Source: Siderastrea radians (Eukaryota; Cnidaria; Anthozoa; Scleractinia; Rhizangiidae). Taken from it: a DNA stretch of 64,000 nt. Below, piece after piece: positions 24,501 to 34,872 of the stretch (position 1 is its first letter; the number at the start of each line of letters is the position of its first letter). The stretch covers positions 23,683,201 through 23,747,200 of the forward strand of contig OZ024890.1 of NCBI GenBank assembly GCA_964017195.1. Reading direction: 5' to 3'. Position numbers and translations under genes: made by a program. A model generated the notes under the pieces. That model saw nothing but the letters and a program-made list of their open reading frames with translations. It was not told the origin of the DNA and made no database searches.

Positions 24501-26178
24501 CTTGTACAAACTTGTGCAAGGATACAAAAACATCAAAACTTGCTTTTTGTGTCACCTTAGCATTAAGATTCCCCCACAGAAACATGTAGAAGGTTGCGTA
24601 CGTGTGGCAGTTACAAACTGAACAATCAAGTATTCAAGTACTCATGGTTAAAAACATGAGTACATAATGACCTGTTTTTCATGCTTCACGCCCTTCGCCA
24701 GGCTTCTAGCACGAACGCGTGACTTTTGCCAAACTTTAGCACCATCCAGCCCCGGAGGGTTCGAGTTTACTCATAACAGTAAATAAATTTGGTTTTCAAG
24801 TCATTAACGAGCACAAGGAGGCCGTGGTGCAAAGGTTAAGAGTCGACAGTGCCTGCGCAACTCGGGACTGGTCCGAGATATTCAAGTTTCTTAAGGAATT
24901 TGCCTACTAATACAAAGGTATTTTTGTGCGGCCTATGACTATGTGGAAAAAGCAGATCTTATCAAGGGCTATCAGAATGCAAAAAGAAAATTAAGGGGGC
25001 CACGCATTTTTCAGAGATAATTGAGCTTAAATTTGGAAAGAAATTGCCATACATTGTAACTCTTGCTATAGGGTCCGCTTTTCCCCACAGTCATAACCTT
25101 TTTAAAAATACCTATGTATTAGGAGCTACCGTCCTTAAGGAGGCTCGCAAAAGTTTTTTTGGCCCTGGGGTGTATCTTTTGAAATCAAAATTTCACATAG
25201 AGGACAGATTTGATTTCCTGGATACTACACCAACTTTTCAACAAATGACCAAAATTTATTTTTATTGGTTTCCTAGCAACAGTTGTCACCATAGCAACGG
25301 TTATGGACAGCCCCTCGTTTCATATAATGTCGATTATCTCGAAATTTATTCAGTCACTTTATGATGAAATTTGGAAGATTAGGCATGAACTTCACAACCT
25401 ACACAATGTGTACGCAGAATTAGAGAAAACTCTGTATGACCATTTTCAAGTAAATCACAAATCATTTTACGGCCTCCAATATTTCAAAAAAAAATTAATC
25501 TTCACACTTTCCCTTTTCAGTTTAAAGGTCTTTTATGATTTAAAAAAAACATTCCAAACTTACGTTGAGCTTCCTAGTTGGCTGTGATTATAAGATATTT
25601 ATGTTTGAAAACTGCTAAAATAAAGTACAAGTGCATTCAAACAGTTCGTAATTCGCATAAACTGGTAAATCGAGATATGGAAAATGCTCTTACAGATTTT
25701 TCCCGTAATTTCGCGTACAAGTTGTGTAGATTGTGTAGTTTAAATCCTACAAATGTCGTCATAAATTGTTTGACTAGGTTTCGAGATATGAATTGACATT
25801 ATATAAAACGACGGGCTTCTCTTAAGAAACCAGTACCTAGGAAACCGGAGTCATATGTTGAAAAGATGGTTTAGTATTAAGAAAATCAAAGATTGTCATC
25901 TATGCGAAATTTTGATTTCAAAAGATGCACCCCAAGGCCAAAAAGAAAAAAACTGTTGGGAGCTTACTAAGATCGGTGCCTCCCAATACAGAGGTATTTT
26001 TGCAAAGGTTATGACTATGGGCTGTGGTTTGAAAACAATTCCTTAAACAGGCATTAAAAGTTTTGTGCACTTTTCAATTACATAAGACGATTAGATAAAA
26101 CGTATGAGAACAAAAAATTTACTTAAGATGTATGCTTCTAAGCCTGATTCCTAAACACGATTTTCGTTCTCACAATAG
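21589..26178 (+). other. Intron of gene 3
   Basis: 4.6 kb, donor GTAAGAG and acceptor CACAATAG. The first 3.2 kb align with the introns of all copies; the last part carries the type-B fold-back block listed separately. Confidence 0.7.
25090..26014. repeat. Intronic fold-back: inverted arms of about 125-130 bp, gene 3
   Basis: The left arm 25090-25212 (GTCATAACC...AAATACCT...GGTGTATCTTTTGAAATC) is complementary to the right arm 25883-26014 (AAATCAAAGATTG...GGTTATGAC), separated by about 670 bp. The right arm ends about 165 bp before the exon 2 acceptor. The loop contains a ladder of short open frames without a consistent product. It is present in genes 3, 5 and 6 and absent from genes 2 and 4. 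It could be an old transposon with long terminal inverted repeats. Confidence 0.75.
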
Positions 26179-27587
26179 GGGCTTGTTTTCGCCTGGGAAA
26201 GAACCCACATCTTACATTCACCGAAATGGCGCAGAAATACGGCGACGTGTTCAGCCTGATGCTTGGAAATCGTTTGGTTGTGGTGCTAAATGGAGTAAAT
26301 GCCATCCAAGAAGCCGTCATCAAACACTCGAAAGCCTTTGCTGGGCGGCCTCAACTGCACACCTTTCAGATTGCCAATTCCCATGGTAACAGTCTCACCC
26401 TCTCTGACTACTCGCCCCAATGGCGGCTCTCTCGTAAGATAAGCGTTAGTGCCATCCACAACTTCGCCAAGAGGACAGACACCTTTGGAGAGAAACTCCT
26501 GCAAGAATCTCAGCGCTTGATTCACTGCTTCAAGCAACAGAAGGGAAAACCGGTGGTTGCTCTCAGACCTCTGAAGTGCGCCACAGCCAACATCATCCTC
26601 AATGCTCTCTTCGGAGTCGAGCGTTCTTACGACGATGAAGAACTCGGAAAAGTTCTTGACCTCGCCGACAATTTCTGACAGGCAGTTCATGGTAGCAGCC
26701 ACGTTGATTTCCTGCCACTGCTAAAGTATCTTCCAAATAAGGCGCTTTCAAATCTTGAATTGACAATAAAGAGCGTGTTGGGTGCAGTCACCAAGATGTT
26801 TGAGAAGAACAAAGAATCCTATGCTGACGGAAAAGTTCGCAATATCGCAGACAGTTTTGTCAACGTCGTTGAGAGGGAAACTGAAAAAGAGAGAGAAAGT
26901 CGGCCAGCCGGAGAAGATACCGTAAGCATGGCTCCACTGCTCAGCGACGAACAGATTGTTCGAGTGTTGGGGGATCTCTTTGGTGCAGGCTTTGACACTT
27001 CCTCCATCACTCTCTATTGGGCTCTGGCATACTTGGTGAAATACCCCGACATTCAGCGCCAGTTGCATGAAGAATTAGATCACGTGATCGGACGAGAACG
27101 ACCGCCAACCCTGCAAGACATAGAGTCACTTCCCTTCCTCCAAGCTTCAGTCTATGAGCTCCTGAGGGTGACCAGTTTGGCACCTCTTGCAGTACCTCGT
27201 TCCACCACCGCTGAGACGAACATCTGGGACTTCACAATCCCGAAAGACACAATCGTCTTTATTAACCTATGGTCAGTGCATCACGATCCAGAAACCTGGA
27301 AAGACCCGGATGTTTTCGACCCCAGTCGTTTCCTTGATGAAACAGGTCAGGTGATAGATCCCAAGTTCCTTGGAGGTTTCCTGCCATTCTCAGGCGGTCG
27401 GCGTAAGTGCCCCGGTGAAGCTATGGTCTTGAAAACAATTTCAACTTTCCTTGGGGCACTGCTTCATAGTTTTCGTTTTACACAGGATGGACTGCCAGCT
27501 GAGTATCAAGGGATTAATCTTCAGGGCCAGCCCGGTCTCACTTTGATGCCAGAGACATTTTACGTGAAAATAGAAGAACGCTTTTAA

Positions 27588-28173
27588 AGAGACTTGAACG
27601 GTCATTCAACAGTAGCAAGAAACGTATTCGTTAATAAACGTTGTGCCCATATCAATAAAGGTTTTGCTGCCTGAATGACCACTTTTGACTTTGTTTAGTC
27701 AAGTATTGCACTTCAAGAATGCAAAAACTGTTCATTTAGCTTAGGGAACCTAGTATCAAATTAAAGCAAGCGGCTTAAGATTATCTACCCGAATGTGTAA
27801 CTATAACTAAAAATAGTTATTTAACGTTATTTTAAAACCTGTTTGAACTACTTTTGATGATGATGCGAAATTTTGATAGTCCAAAACTTTTCGCGTTTTA
27901 CGGAGAAAAGACGCAGTCTTTCAAGTGGTAATCACATTTAGCTAGTTTCTCGGTGCATGTTTTGGTAGAGATAGACAATGTGAGCTAAATTTCTTGTGAT
28001 CGTAAGAAACCATGAATTGAAACGCAACCCTCCAGAAACGTACGTATCTACGCGGGTACGAAGGAATCCTTTCATGTACCAGCATCGTAACCAGGCTAAA
28101 AGTAAAGCTTAAAAATTAAAGTTTTAAAACTTTAATTCTGGTACAGAGCTCTTGCGAAGCCGTAGCCAAGCTA
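27588..28173. other. 3' flank of gene 3 up to the unit A/B junction
   Basis: Contains AATAAA at 27633-27638. It matches 50590-51109 downstream of gene 5 until about 28093, then passes through a short piece resembling 19110-19150 (ACAGAGCTCTTGCG.AGCCGTAGC) and joins the spacer copy at about 28174. Confidence 0.6.
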
Positions 28174-29901
28174 TAAATCTTTTAAGAGGTATCGATACTC
28201 TGGGAAAACCACAATTGATGCTATTTTTGATAGCCCTTAGGTCACACATAGATTGGCGAAAATAACTAAGGGCTTGTTCGACCACCAATTTTGGTGAACC
28301 ACTGTAATCAAATTTCTTTCGCGGGGTTATTTGAATGGAGGACAATTAAAATAATTGGCGTCTAAGTACTGCTAATATTTGGATGGCAACGATTGGTGGA
28401 GAGACTGTTTAGTGAGGCAGATATTAATCTGGAGGTGAAAGGTTGTTTCAGCTCGGTCTAAGTACACGCGCTACTCATGTGATAACGAATTGCTCTGCAC
28501 TAAACTGGTTGCAAGATCAGACCGGAGTCAAAACTCTGCATTTTCTTCTACAATTTAACGAATAACTCTGGATTTGTTGCCTAGTTAATGCAGTGCACAT
28601 TTGTTCGTTTGAATGTTTTGGTTTTAGTTTATCACCGATTATATAATAAATTAATATGAAAAACTAACGTTGGCTCCAGTTTATCGGTCAAGTAGTACAA
28701 ACTCCATTCATTGCATTACTTCCATTTCGCTTGGCCCGGCAATGTCCCCATCCTCGATTGCAGTCGTTCAATTACGCATGCTGGGTATACGTTTAATTTT
28801 TCACCCCCAAAAGTAAATTTCCTTTCTTGTTATCCAATTTAAACGCAATATTTGCAATTTTGTTTTGTACATTTACACGTTAGAGGCTTGGATCAGCGAA
28901 GTCCCGAATTACAAACATTCAAATTAAAGCCACTGAGCAGTGCTTCGGTGGCACTGTTATAATGTTGGGCAATAGTGTTCCTAGCTTTTACGTATGTTGA
29001 TGAGATCTTATTTAGAAAAAGTGACCACTCAAATGAATGCTCATATCATAAGAGGTATCTATGTACATTTTGACTGTTTGTTGAGCGGCCCAAGGTGATT
29101 TAATTTTCGAGTCGGTGGATGAAGATCTGAAGTGTGCTCATAAACGTTTTTCAGTGAAATCAAGAAAATTATAGATGTATTAGTATTATTTTCCTGTGGT
29201 ACTATGCCGGCTGTGAAAGACCGTTCAATCTGTGGACGAAATCCTAAAGTGTGATCATTCCAATGAAATCTAGATCATGCAGTAGTTTCCCGAAGACGTA
29301 GGCTAACGTTATTCTGGGTATTTGGGATGACCCAAGACAAGCAAAAAAGGTGCATAAATTTCCAACGGAAATATTAGGTGATAACACTGCCTTTCTGGAT
29401 ACAACATTTCTATTTTGAGTACAATGCCAAGTGCACTGTCATGCCAAGTTCCTAAATTCTCGAAAGCACACAGTGACAGGCTGTTTCCGTTTCAGCAAAT
29501 TGTTTACTGAGAATACAAAACGCATTTTTTTACACTCGAGTTTCGGCACTGAGCTCTAGATCTTACCCCGGGGATCTTACCAGGTGTTTATTGTATTGTT
29601 ACAAGACGTGCACTGGACTGATCTACAGGTTGTTGCTTTGCCGATCCTTAGTTTAGCCCAGAAGGCCGCACGCTTGGTATCTGATTGACCTTAATGTGCA
29701 CCGGTGTACATATAAAGATCCGCAAACTGTATCCACTGTATCCTGCAAAGATTTTTCACTGTAGAAAGCATCATGTACAAAGTAACAATTCAATCCAGAC
29801 TTTGACGATTGGCAAACTTTAGTGCAACCTGTCTGCCTATTAGCCCCGTTTTAATTAACATAAAAGCCATTTGAGTTAAAATAAAAGCAAATTATTTTTT
29901 A

Positions 29902-30417
29902 ACGTTGTTACTCTTTGTACTTCTTACTTTCTAGGTCACAAACACTTTGATTCTTCAATCCTAAAAAATAATACTAATACTCAGAATATAGCTCCCGCAA
30001 AAATTCAAGTCATACCGGGAATATTCTCCTTCCACTATCCGTGAGACTCTGAAACATGAAGCTAACGACCTTGATCGCATGATTGACCAGCTTTACATGT
30101 TTATAAATCGGCAGGAGTTTATGCGGAAGTTTCTGGAAGTCCAAATGTCATTCAAAGTCACGTGTGTGCGGTCCCGGTTTTTTTTAGCAGGATTCGCCCC
30201 TTCTGATTCAGCCATAGTCACAAAACGGCGAAGAAAATTTGCAGATCTTCCAGTTTTTCGTGATTGCTTATATCTCGGGAAGTTAGTATCTACAGCTATA
30301 TGCTGGAGCTATATTCTAATTCGGGAGCTATATTCTGAGTATTAGTATTATTTTTTAGGATTGAAGAATCAAAGTGTTTGTGACCTAGAAAGTAAGAAGT
30401 ACAAAGAGTAACAACGT
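29902..30417. repeat. Perfect 95-bp inverted repeat made by a templated insertion
   Basis: 29902-29996 (ACGTTGTTACTCTTTGTACT...) is repeated as an exact reverse complement at 30323-30417. The right arm lies in a roughly 128-bp insertion (about 30290-30417) that is absent from unit A, where GTTAGTAT runs directly into the CCTCCGAAAATTG-like flank. The arm matches the unit B left arm rather than the diverged unit A version, so it was copied locally after the duplication. Confidence 0.85.
30037..30345 (+). other. Possible remnant coding exon, copy 2
   Basis: Same peptide as at 7890-8088 (RETLKHEANDLDRMIDQLY, with RQEFMRKF where copy 1 has RQGFMRKF). Here a one-base difference in a T run lets the frame continue (FFLAGFAPSDSAIVTK...) until it runs into the templated insertion. 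No family is recognised; it is probably a fossil, or retroelement sequence. Confidence 0.25.
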
Positions 30418-30714
30418 ATCCTCGTAAATTGTACATTTTCATCATAATTTCATGGGAGAAACATTACGGGCGAATCAAGCAAGATCCAGCGTTCCACTAG
30501 ATTGATCTCTGCTATTTGGATGATCCCAATACGCTCCCTACTTAGATGTTATTATCTTTATTCTTTATTTATATTGTATTAAATTGTTTATGTTTATTTC
30601 TAATCTGTATCCTATGTAATGCTGAGCTTACATAGGAGTTAAATGAATTTTCTTGCCTTATCTTGTCTTGAATGACCGAAGAGAGGAGTCACTAACTTCT
30701 CGAGATATATGAAA

Positions 30715-31140
30715 CAGGGTCTGGAAGGGTATTCTCGGGATCCGGGATTTGGCTAAAATGCGGTGCGGGATTCGGGAAAACGCAAAATATCTTGACGGGA
30801 TTCGGGATTTGACTGTTACCAGGGAAGCGGGATTCGCCAAAATTTGGGCACGGGATGCGAGATGTTTTTGCTTGTCTGTCGGGAATTCGGGAAATTGCCT
30901 CGACCCAAGTAAATGTTCTAGCGGCAAAATCGAATCAACCAGCTACCAGGGGAGTGCAAAATATCAATCGAAAGGGCCAATATACATCTTAAATTTATTA
31001 GCTTTTGCAGAAATGAGTCTTTTTTAAATGTATTTTTGGGAAAGAAAAAACGGGATTCGGGATAGCGATGAAAAAAGTGCGGGATGGGGGATTCGCGTGG
31101 AAAACGGAGCGGGAATGCGGAATCAGGCCCCCCCCCCCCC
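30715..31140. mobile_element. 426-bp insertion of CGGGATTCGGGA-rich element with 6-bp target duplication, unit B only
   Basis: Unit A reads GATATATGAAAATTTTC without a break; unit B has ATGAAA (30709-30714), then 426 bp, then ATGAAA again (31141-31146). The insert begins CAGGGTCTGGAAGGG, holds about nine degenerate copies of CGGGATTCGGGA, and ends in GGAATCAGG followed by a run of C. No terminal inverted repeat or protein-coding frame is evident. The family is unknown to me. Confidence 0.8.
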
Positions 31141-32126
31141 ATGAAAATTTTCTCATGAAATGACTGGGTTGTTAGTATGGTCAGCTGTATATCATACTGC
31201 CACGCCTGTTTTCTACACGTATGTGCCACCCTCTAAAGGGTATGGTTTTTGCGACGTTTTGGTTTGAAATAGAGTATATTTTAAATTCACAACCTCCACC
31301 TCCCTCCCATCATAACAGTGAAGAAATTGGTCTGAGAGGAATTTTTCGTCTGCCAGGTTAAAAACGACTCCAGGCGGACAGAAATCTGAATATTTCCAGG
31401 TTTTAGGTTAAAGGAACAACAGCTACTGCTCCTGCTTGCAAGTGGCAATTTTAAACAAGCATTAAATGTTTCTTGTTCCTTCTTGACAATATGACCCCAT
31501 TATCATTTTTGTCAGTTGAACATTGAATAATAATGTGAGCAAGTATTCGAATGTCTAATTTTAATCACGCAATACTTATTTTCCCTTTTTTTCCCATGGA
31601 GCTAATGTGAAAAGCTATTTTGAGAGCTTCCCTCACAGCTATTTTGAGAGCCTCCCTTCACAGCTTGTTGCAGGTATGGACATGATAAAGACGCCTGCAT
31701 TTAAAAGTAAGAAATTGCACTCGGCATGACCCACTTATTTTTGGAGCAGGCAAACCTCATAAAATTGTCAGCGTGAAGTAATAAATAATACTAAACAATA
31801 ATAACTTTAGTAAGTGTCAAGCGTCCATGGGCGGCATAGAATGTCACTCACTGCAGATACACGAAGGGAACTCAAAATTAGCAAAAGTTCATTCTGAAGT
31901 TAGAAAGTTCAAAATGTATATAGATGGTTTGCTCAGGTTAAAAAGAAAAATGAACTTTAAAATAGCGCTGGTGGAATCGGGGAGCTAGCATACTCATAAT
32001 CGGGGACATATTATATTTTACTTATGAATGTGTCGAAGTAAACTTGGCGAGCAACCCTTTTATGTTTTCACATCCTGGACAAACGGATACACGATTGCCA
32101 TCTAAAAACGTGTCCGATTCAGTGAT

Positions 32127-32237
32127 GAATTCAACATGTCGCACATGTTTGGTTACCCTGTGGAATGATCAGCGGATGATGGTGAATAATGTTGGACGGC
32201 GTTGAATGGAATTTGATTGCCATAACATGTTGAATTC
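32127..32237. repeat. Short element with GAATTCAACATGT inverted ends, unit B copy
   Basis: Counterpart of 9958-10068 with the same perfect 13-nt ends, so it predates the unit duplication. Confidence 0.4.
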
Positions 32238-32732
32238 AACAGCGTTGAAAGTTATTGAGTGGAAATGCTGCATTCGTTTGTCGGGGGCCAAAGACGTGTT
32301 GCAAACTACTCAAGAGGGCGTAAAACGGTAGAAACAAAAAAAAAAAAGGCGCGGAGAGACGGAAGCCTTTGAGTAAATGGCGGGAACTCGGAGTGAGGGG
32401 TACGGGAGGTGGAAAGCCCCCATTTCCCGCCTCATATTTCTATACTGTGCGGTGAATTACCATCAGCAACGTTTTCAAGTTTTCTAGCAGTTCGCCCCAA
32501 CTGTGATAGCTACAGTAGTTTTTCCAGCTCCCTTTACAGTATTTATGATACTTTTGCTTAAAATGAAATATCATCCTGGCAATCTAGTCTTTTTTTAAAT
32601 CAAGGGATATTTAACATAAAAGCCCTCTTCATAATAGTGGTTTTCAAAGAGGTCCTTGGCAAAATAAATAAACCAAACAAAAACAAACTCCTAGGCAACA
32701 AAAAACACTGATTTGTGTCATCCCCGGCCATA

Positions 32733-33237
32733 ACTAGATGCCATGCCGCGCGCCCAAGATTCGCCATCGTCACCTGAAAAGTACTGATCCATAGCAGTTT
32801 AATTTAAATGGCTAACCTGCGTAGCAGGCGTAAACAGGGAGGGGCTAGGGGGAGCGATAAAGGAGGGGGGGGGATAAGGGATCTAAAAGTTTAGAGTCAA
32901 AAGTTTAATAGAACCTTCTTGTGCAGCATAATAAATAGCACCACAGGAAAGTAATGCCCAGTACTGGCCCAGTAGCTTTCACTTAAATGGCCACACTTTG
33001 GGATTTCGTCCACTGACTTAAAGCTTCAGTTGCCTTTTACAGAATAGTGCTATAGATAGGAATGTTCTGCTGATATAACAGTTCTCCTCATAAACTACCT
33101 TGTGCAGCACAATGACCAAGGGAAAGTTCTGCTCTGTAGCTTTCACCATGATTTGCTTGCTCACACCTAAGGATTTCACCGCTGACTGAATGTTACAACC
33201 ATCGTTTACAGAATAGTGCTATAGTTAGGAATGTACT
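32733..33237. repeat. 505 bp present in unit B only, with core-repeat units
   Basis: In unit A the flanks CCGGCCATA and GGAATGTACTGC are joined directly. The segment holds two further copies of the dispersed repeat (GTAGCTTTCAC...GGATTTC...CCACTGAC) and a G-rich tract near 32858. Because the flanking repeats resemble each other (GCTATAG.TAGGAATGT occurs twice, near 33048 and 33228), a deletion in unit A by repeat recombination is as likely as an insertion here. Confidence 0.5.
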
Positions 33238-33577
33238 GCTAATACATCAATACTTTCCACAATTTCAAAGGATCAGCTTGAATTCACTGAGTTGAATGGT
33301 CACACTTCAGGATTTCATCCATCGGATCAAAAAATAAAATTACCCTATCGGGTCGCTTAATTGACAGTCAGGAATGTTGTACTGTACAGTAACGTTCATT
33401 TGAATGGACGCATAATAACAAGGCCACCGAAAAACACTGTTCAGTAGCTTTCATTTGAATGGTTGTAATTCGGGATTTCGCTGGTCCCAAGCCTCTAACA
33501 CGTAACTGTAAAAAAAAGGAAAGAAAAATGTAAATGTTGCATTTAAATTGGCTAAGAAGACTGGAAATTTACCTCTG

Positions 33578-33839
33578 GGGAGCAGGGATGGCGCAGTGGT
33601 GAGAGCGCTCGCCTCCCACCAATGTGGCCCGGGTTCGACTCCCGGTCCCGGTGTCATATGTGGGTTGAGTTTGTTGTTGGTTCTCGTCCTTGCTCCGAGA
33701 AGTTTTTCTCCGGGTGCTCCGGTTTTCCCCTCTCCTCAAAAACCAACACATCCAAATTCCAATTCGACCTTGGAGGTGTCCCCAATTAGCATTCTTTGCT
33801 AGATACCGTTGACACCTAAATAAAAGTGATTTTTTTTAT
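33578..33839 (+). mobile_element. tRNA-derived SINE upstream of gene 4
   Basis: A pol III A box TGGCGCAGTGG at 33589-33599 and a B box GGTTCGACTCC at 33632-33642 lie in a tRNA-like head. They are followed by a tRNA-unrelated body (TTGTTGGTTCTCGTCC...TCCGGTTTTCCCCTC) and an AAATAAAAGTGA plus T-run tail. It inserted within spacer whose relatives elsewhere read GGAAATTTACCTCTGGAAG. It is only in unit B. The head cannot be a functional tRNA gene: the anticodon-side stems are poor and transcription would run into the body. Confidence 0.85.
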
Positions 33840-34680
33840 ACCCAGTATGCGTAATTAAACAAGTGCAATCGAGGAACGGGAAACTGCGCATGCCAAGCGA
33901 ATTAAAGGCGGTAAAATGAATGGGAGTTTGAACTTGACCCTTAAACTCTAGAGCCAATTTTTAATTTATTACATAACAGTGATAAACTAAAACGGAAACG
34001 GTTAAACCAACAAATATGTACTGCACTGACTTGGCAACGAATCCAGAATTCAGTATTCGCTAAATTGTATCACATGAGTGACGCGTGTACTTCGATCAGG
34101 AGCTGAAACAACCTTTCACCTCCACATTAATATCTGCCTCACTAAACAGTCTCTCCGCCAATCATTGCCATCCAAATATAAGTGGTACTCAGACGTCAAT
34201 TATTTCAATTGTGCTCCATTTAAATAACCCGCGAAAGAAATGATTATAGCGGTTAAGCAAAATTGCTGGTCGGCCAAGCAGAAACCATCGTTTATTTTCG
34301 CCTATCTATATATGACCCAAGGGCTATATTATCTAATCAATTCTCCCAGCAAGGGCACTGCAAAAATAGCATCCATTGTGTGTGTGTTTTTTTTAAGTAT
34401 TGATTTCTCTCAATAGATTTAAACCGTTCTTCTGTTTAATAACATGCGTTTCTAAATAACTTCAGTTCCCTTTAATAGCATCATCATCCGTTAAGCTACA
34501 TTTACGTCGATTAATAAGACTTTGTTTCGCAGCTGGAACAAAACCACTAACAGGTTAAATGCGATCAAAAGCATTTAGTGCTTGGGTTTTAACATATTGA
34601 CATTACAATATCAGCGTCCCGAAGAAGCATGCTCTGCAGAACAAAAAGAGCACTTGCTCAAAACGTGAACCAATAAATTA
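33840..34680. other. Spacer upstream of gene 4
   Basis: From about 34020 it is near-identical to the sequence upstream of gene 2 (from about 11320). 33840-34000 instead resembles the region upstream of genes 3, 5 and 6 (TTAAACAAGTG...CATGCCAAGCGAATTAAA). No gene is supported. Confidence 0.5.
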
Positions 34681-34872
34681 CTGTCTCCTTATTGACACGA
34701 AAAGAATAGCGTGATTATAGCCGATAAATAGATAAGAGTTCAACGGGGTGTAAACAATTTGTTCGCATATTTATACTCGATTTTGTCTCTCTTGAGACCA
34801 TTTGAACCTTGAACAGCAAGGTGCTAGCACGAAGAAGTAGGTAAAATTTTCTATTTCCTTTGAAGAGTCAAC
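34670..34872 (+). promoter_or_regulatory. Promoter and 5' UTR of pseudogene 4
   Basis: CCAAT near 34670, TAGCGTG at 34707-34713, TGTAAACA at 34749-34756, TATTTATA at 34768-34775 and ATG at 34873 are all kept. The promoter looks functional although the gene body is ruined, so a short transcript is possible. Confidence 0.55.

Larger units (their letters stand above)
21438..27587 (+). pseudogene. Cytochrome P450 gene 3 (type B) with a single in-frame nonsense codon
   Basis: Exons 21438-21588 and 26179-27587, same lengths and splice sites as the intact copies. The only lesion I see is TGA at 26676-26678, residue 217, where all paralogues have CGA (Arg, ..DNFRQAVHG..). This is a single C-to-T change in a CpG context. 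Downstream the same frame stays open to the normal stop, with I-helix AGFDTSS, ExxR, PSRF and Cys of FSGGRRKCPG all kept. A product ending at residue 216 would lack the haem-binding half. The lack of further decay means the change is very young, a segregating null allele, a sequence error, or tolerated by readthrough. One other unusual change is GRERPPTL for GRERLPTL. Nearest relatives are genes 5 and 6. Confidence 0.8.
28174..33482. repeat. Spacer of unit B, copy 2 of the duplicated upstream block
   Basis: Homologous to 5899-10838. It begins abruptly inside what is, at gene 1, the region about 470 bp upstream of the ATG, so the proximal promoter and gene 1 itself were not copied. Differences from copy 1 are the unit-B insertions listed separately and the absence of both LINE tails. 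Confidence 0.8.

Noticed and set aside
25044..25796. Ladder of short plus-strand open frames in the gene 3 intron
   Set aside because: Frames shift between genes 3, 5 and 6 and overlap the fold-back arm; no consistent protein is preserved.
33583..33655. Possible true tRNA gene
   Set aside because: A and B boxes are good but the sequence continues as a SINE body and tail, and the stems are not convincing.
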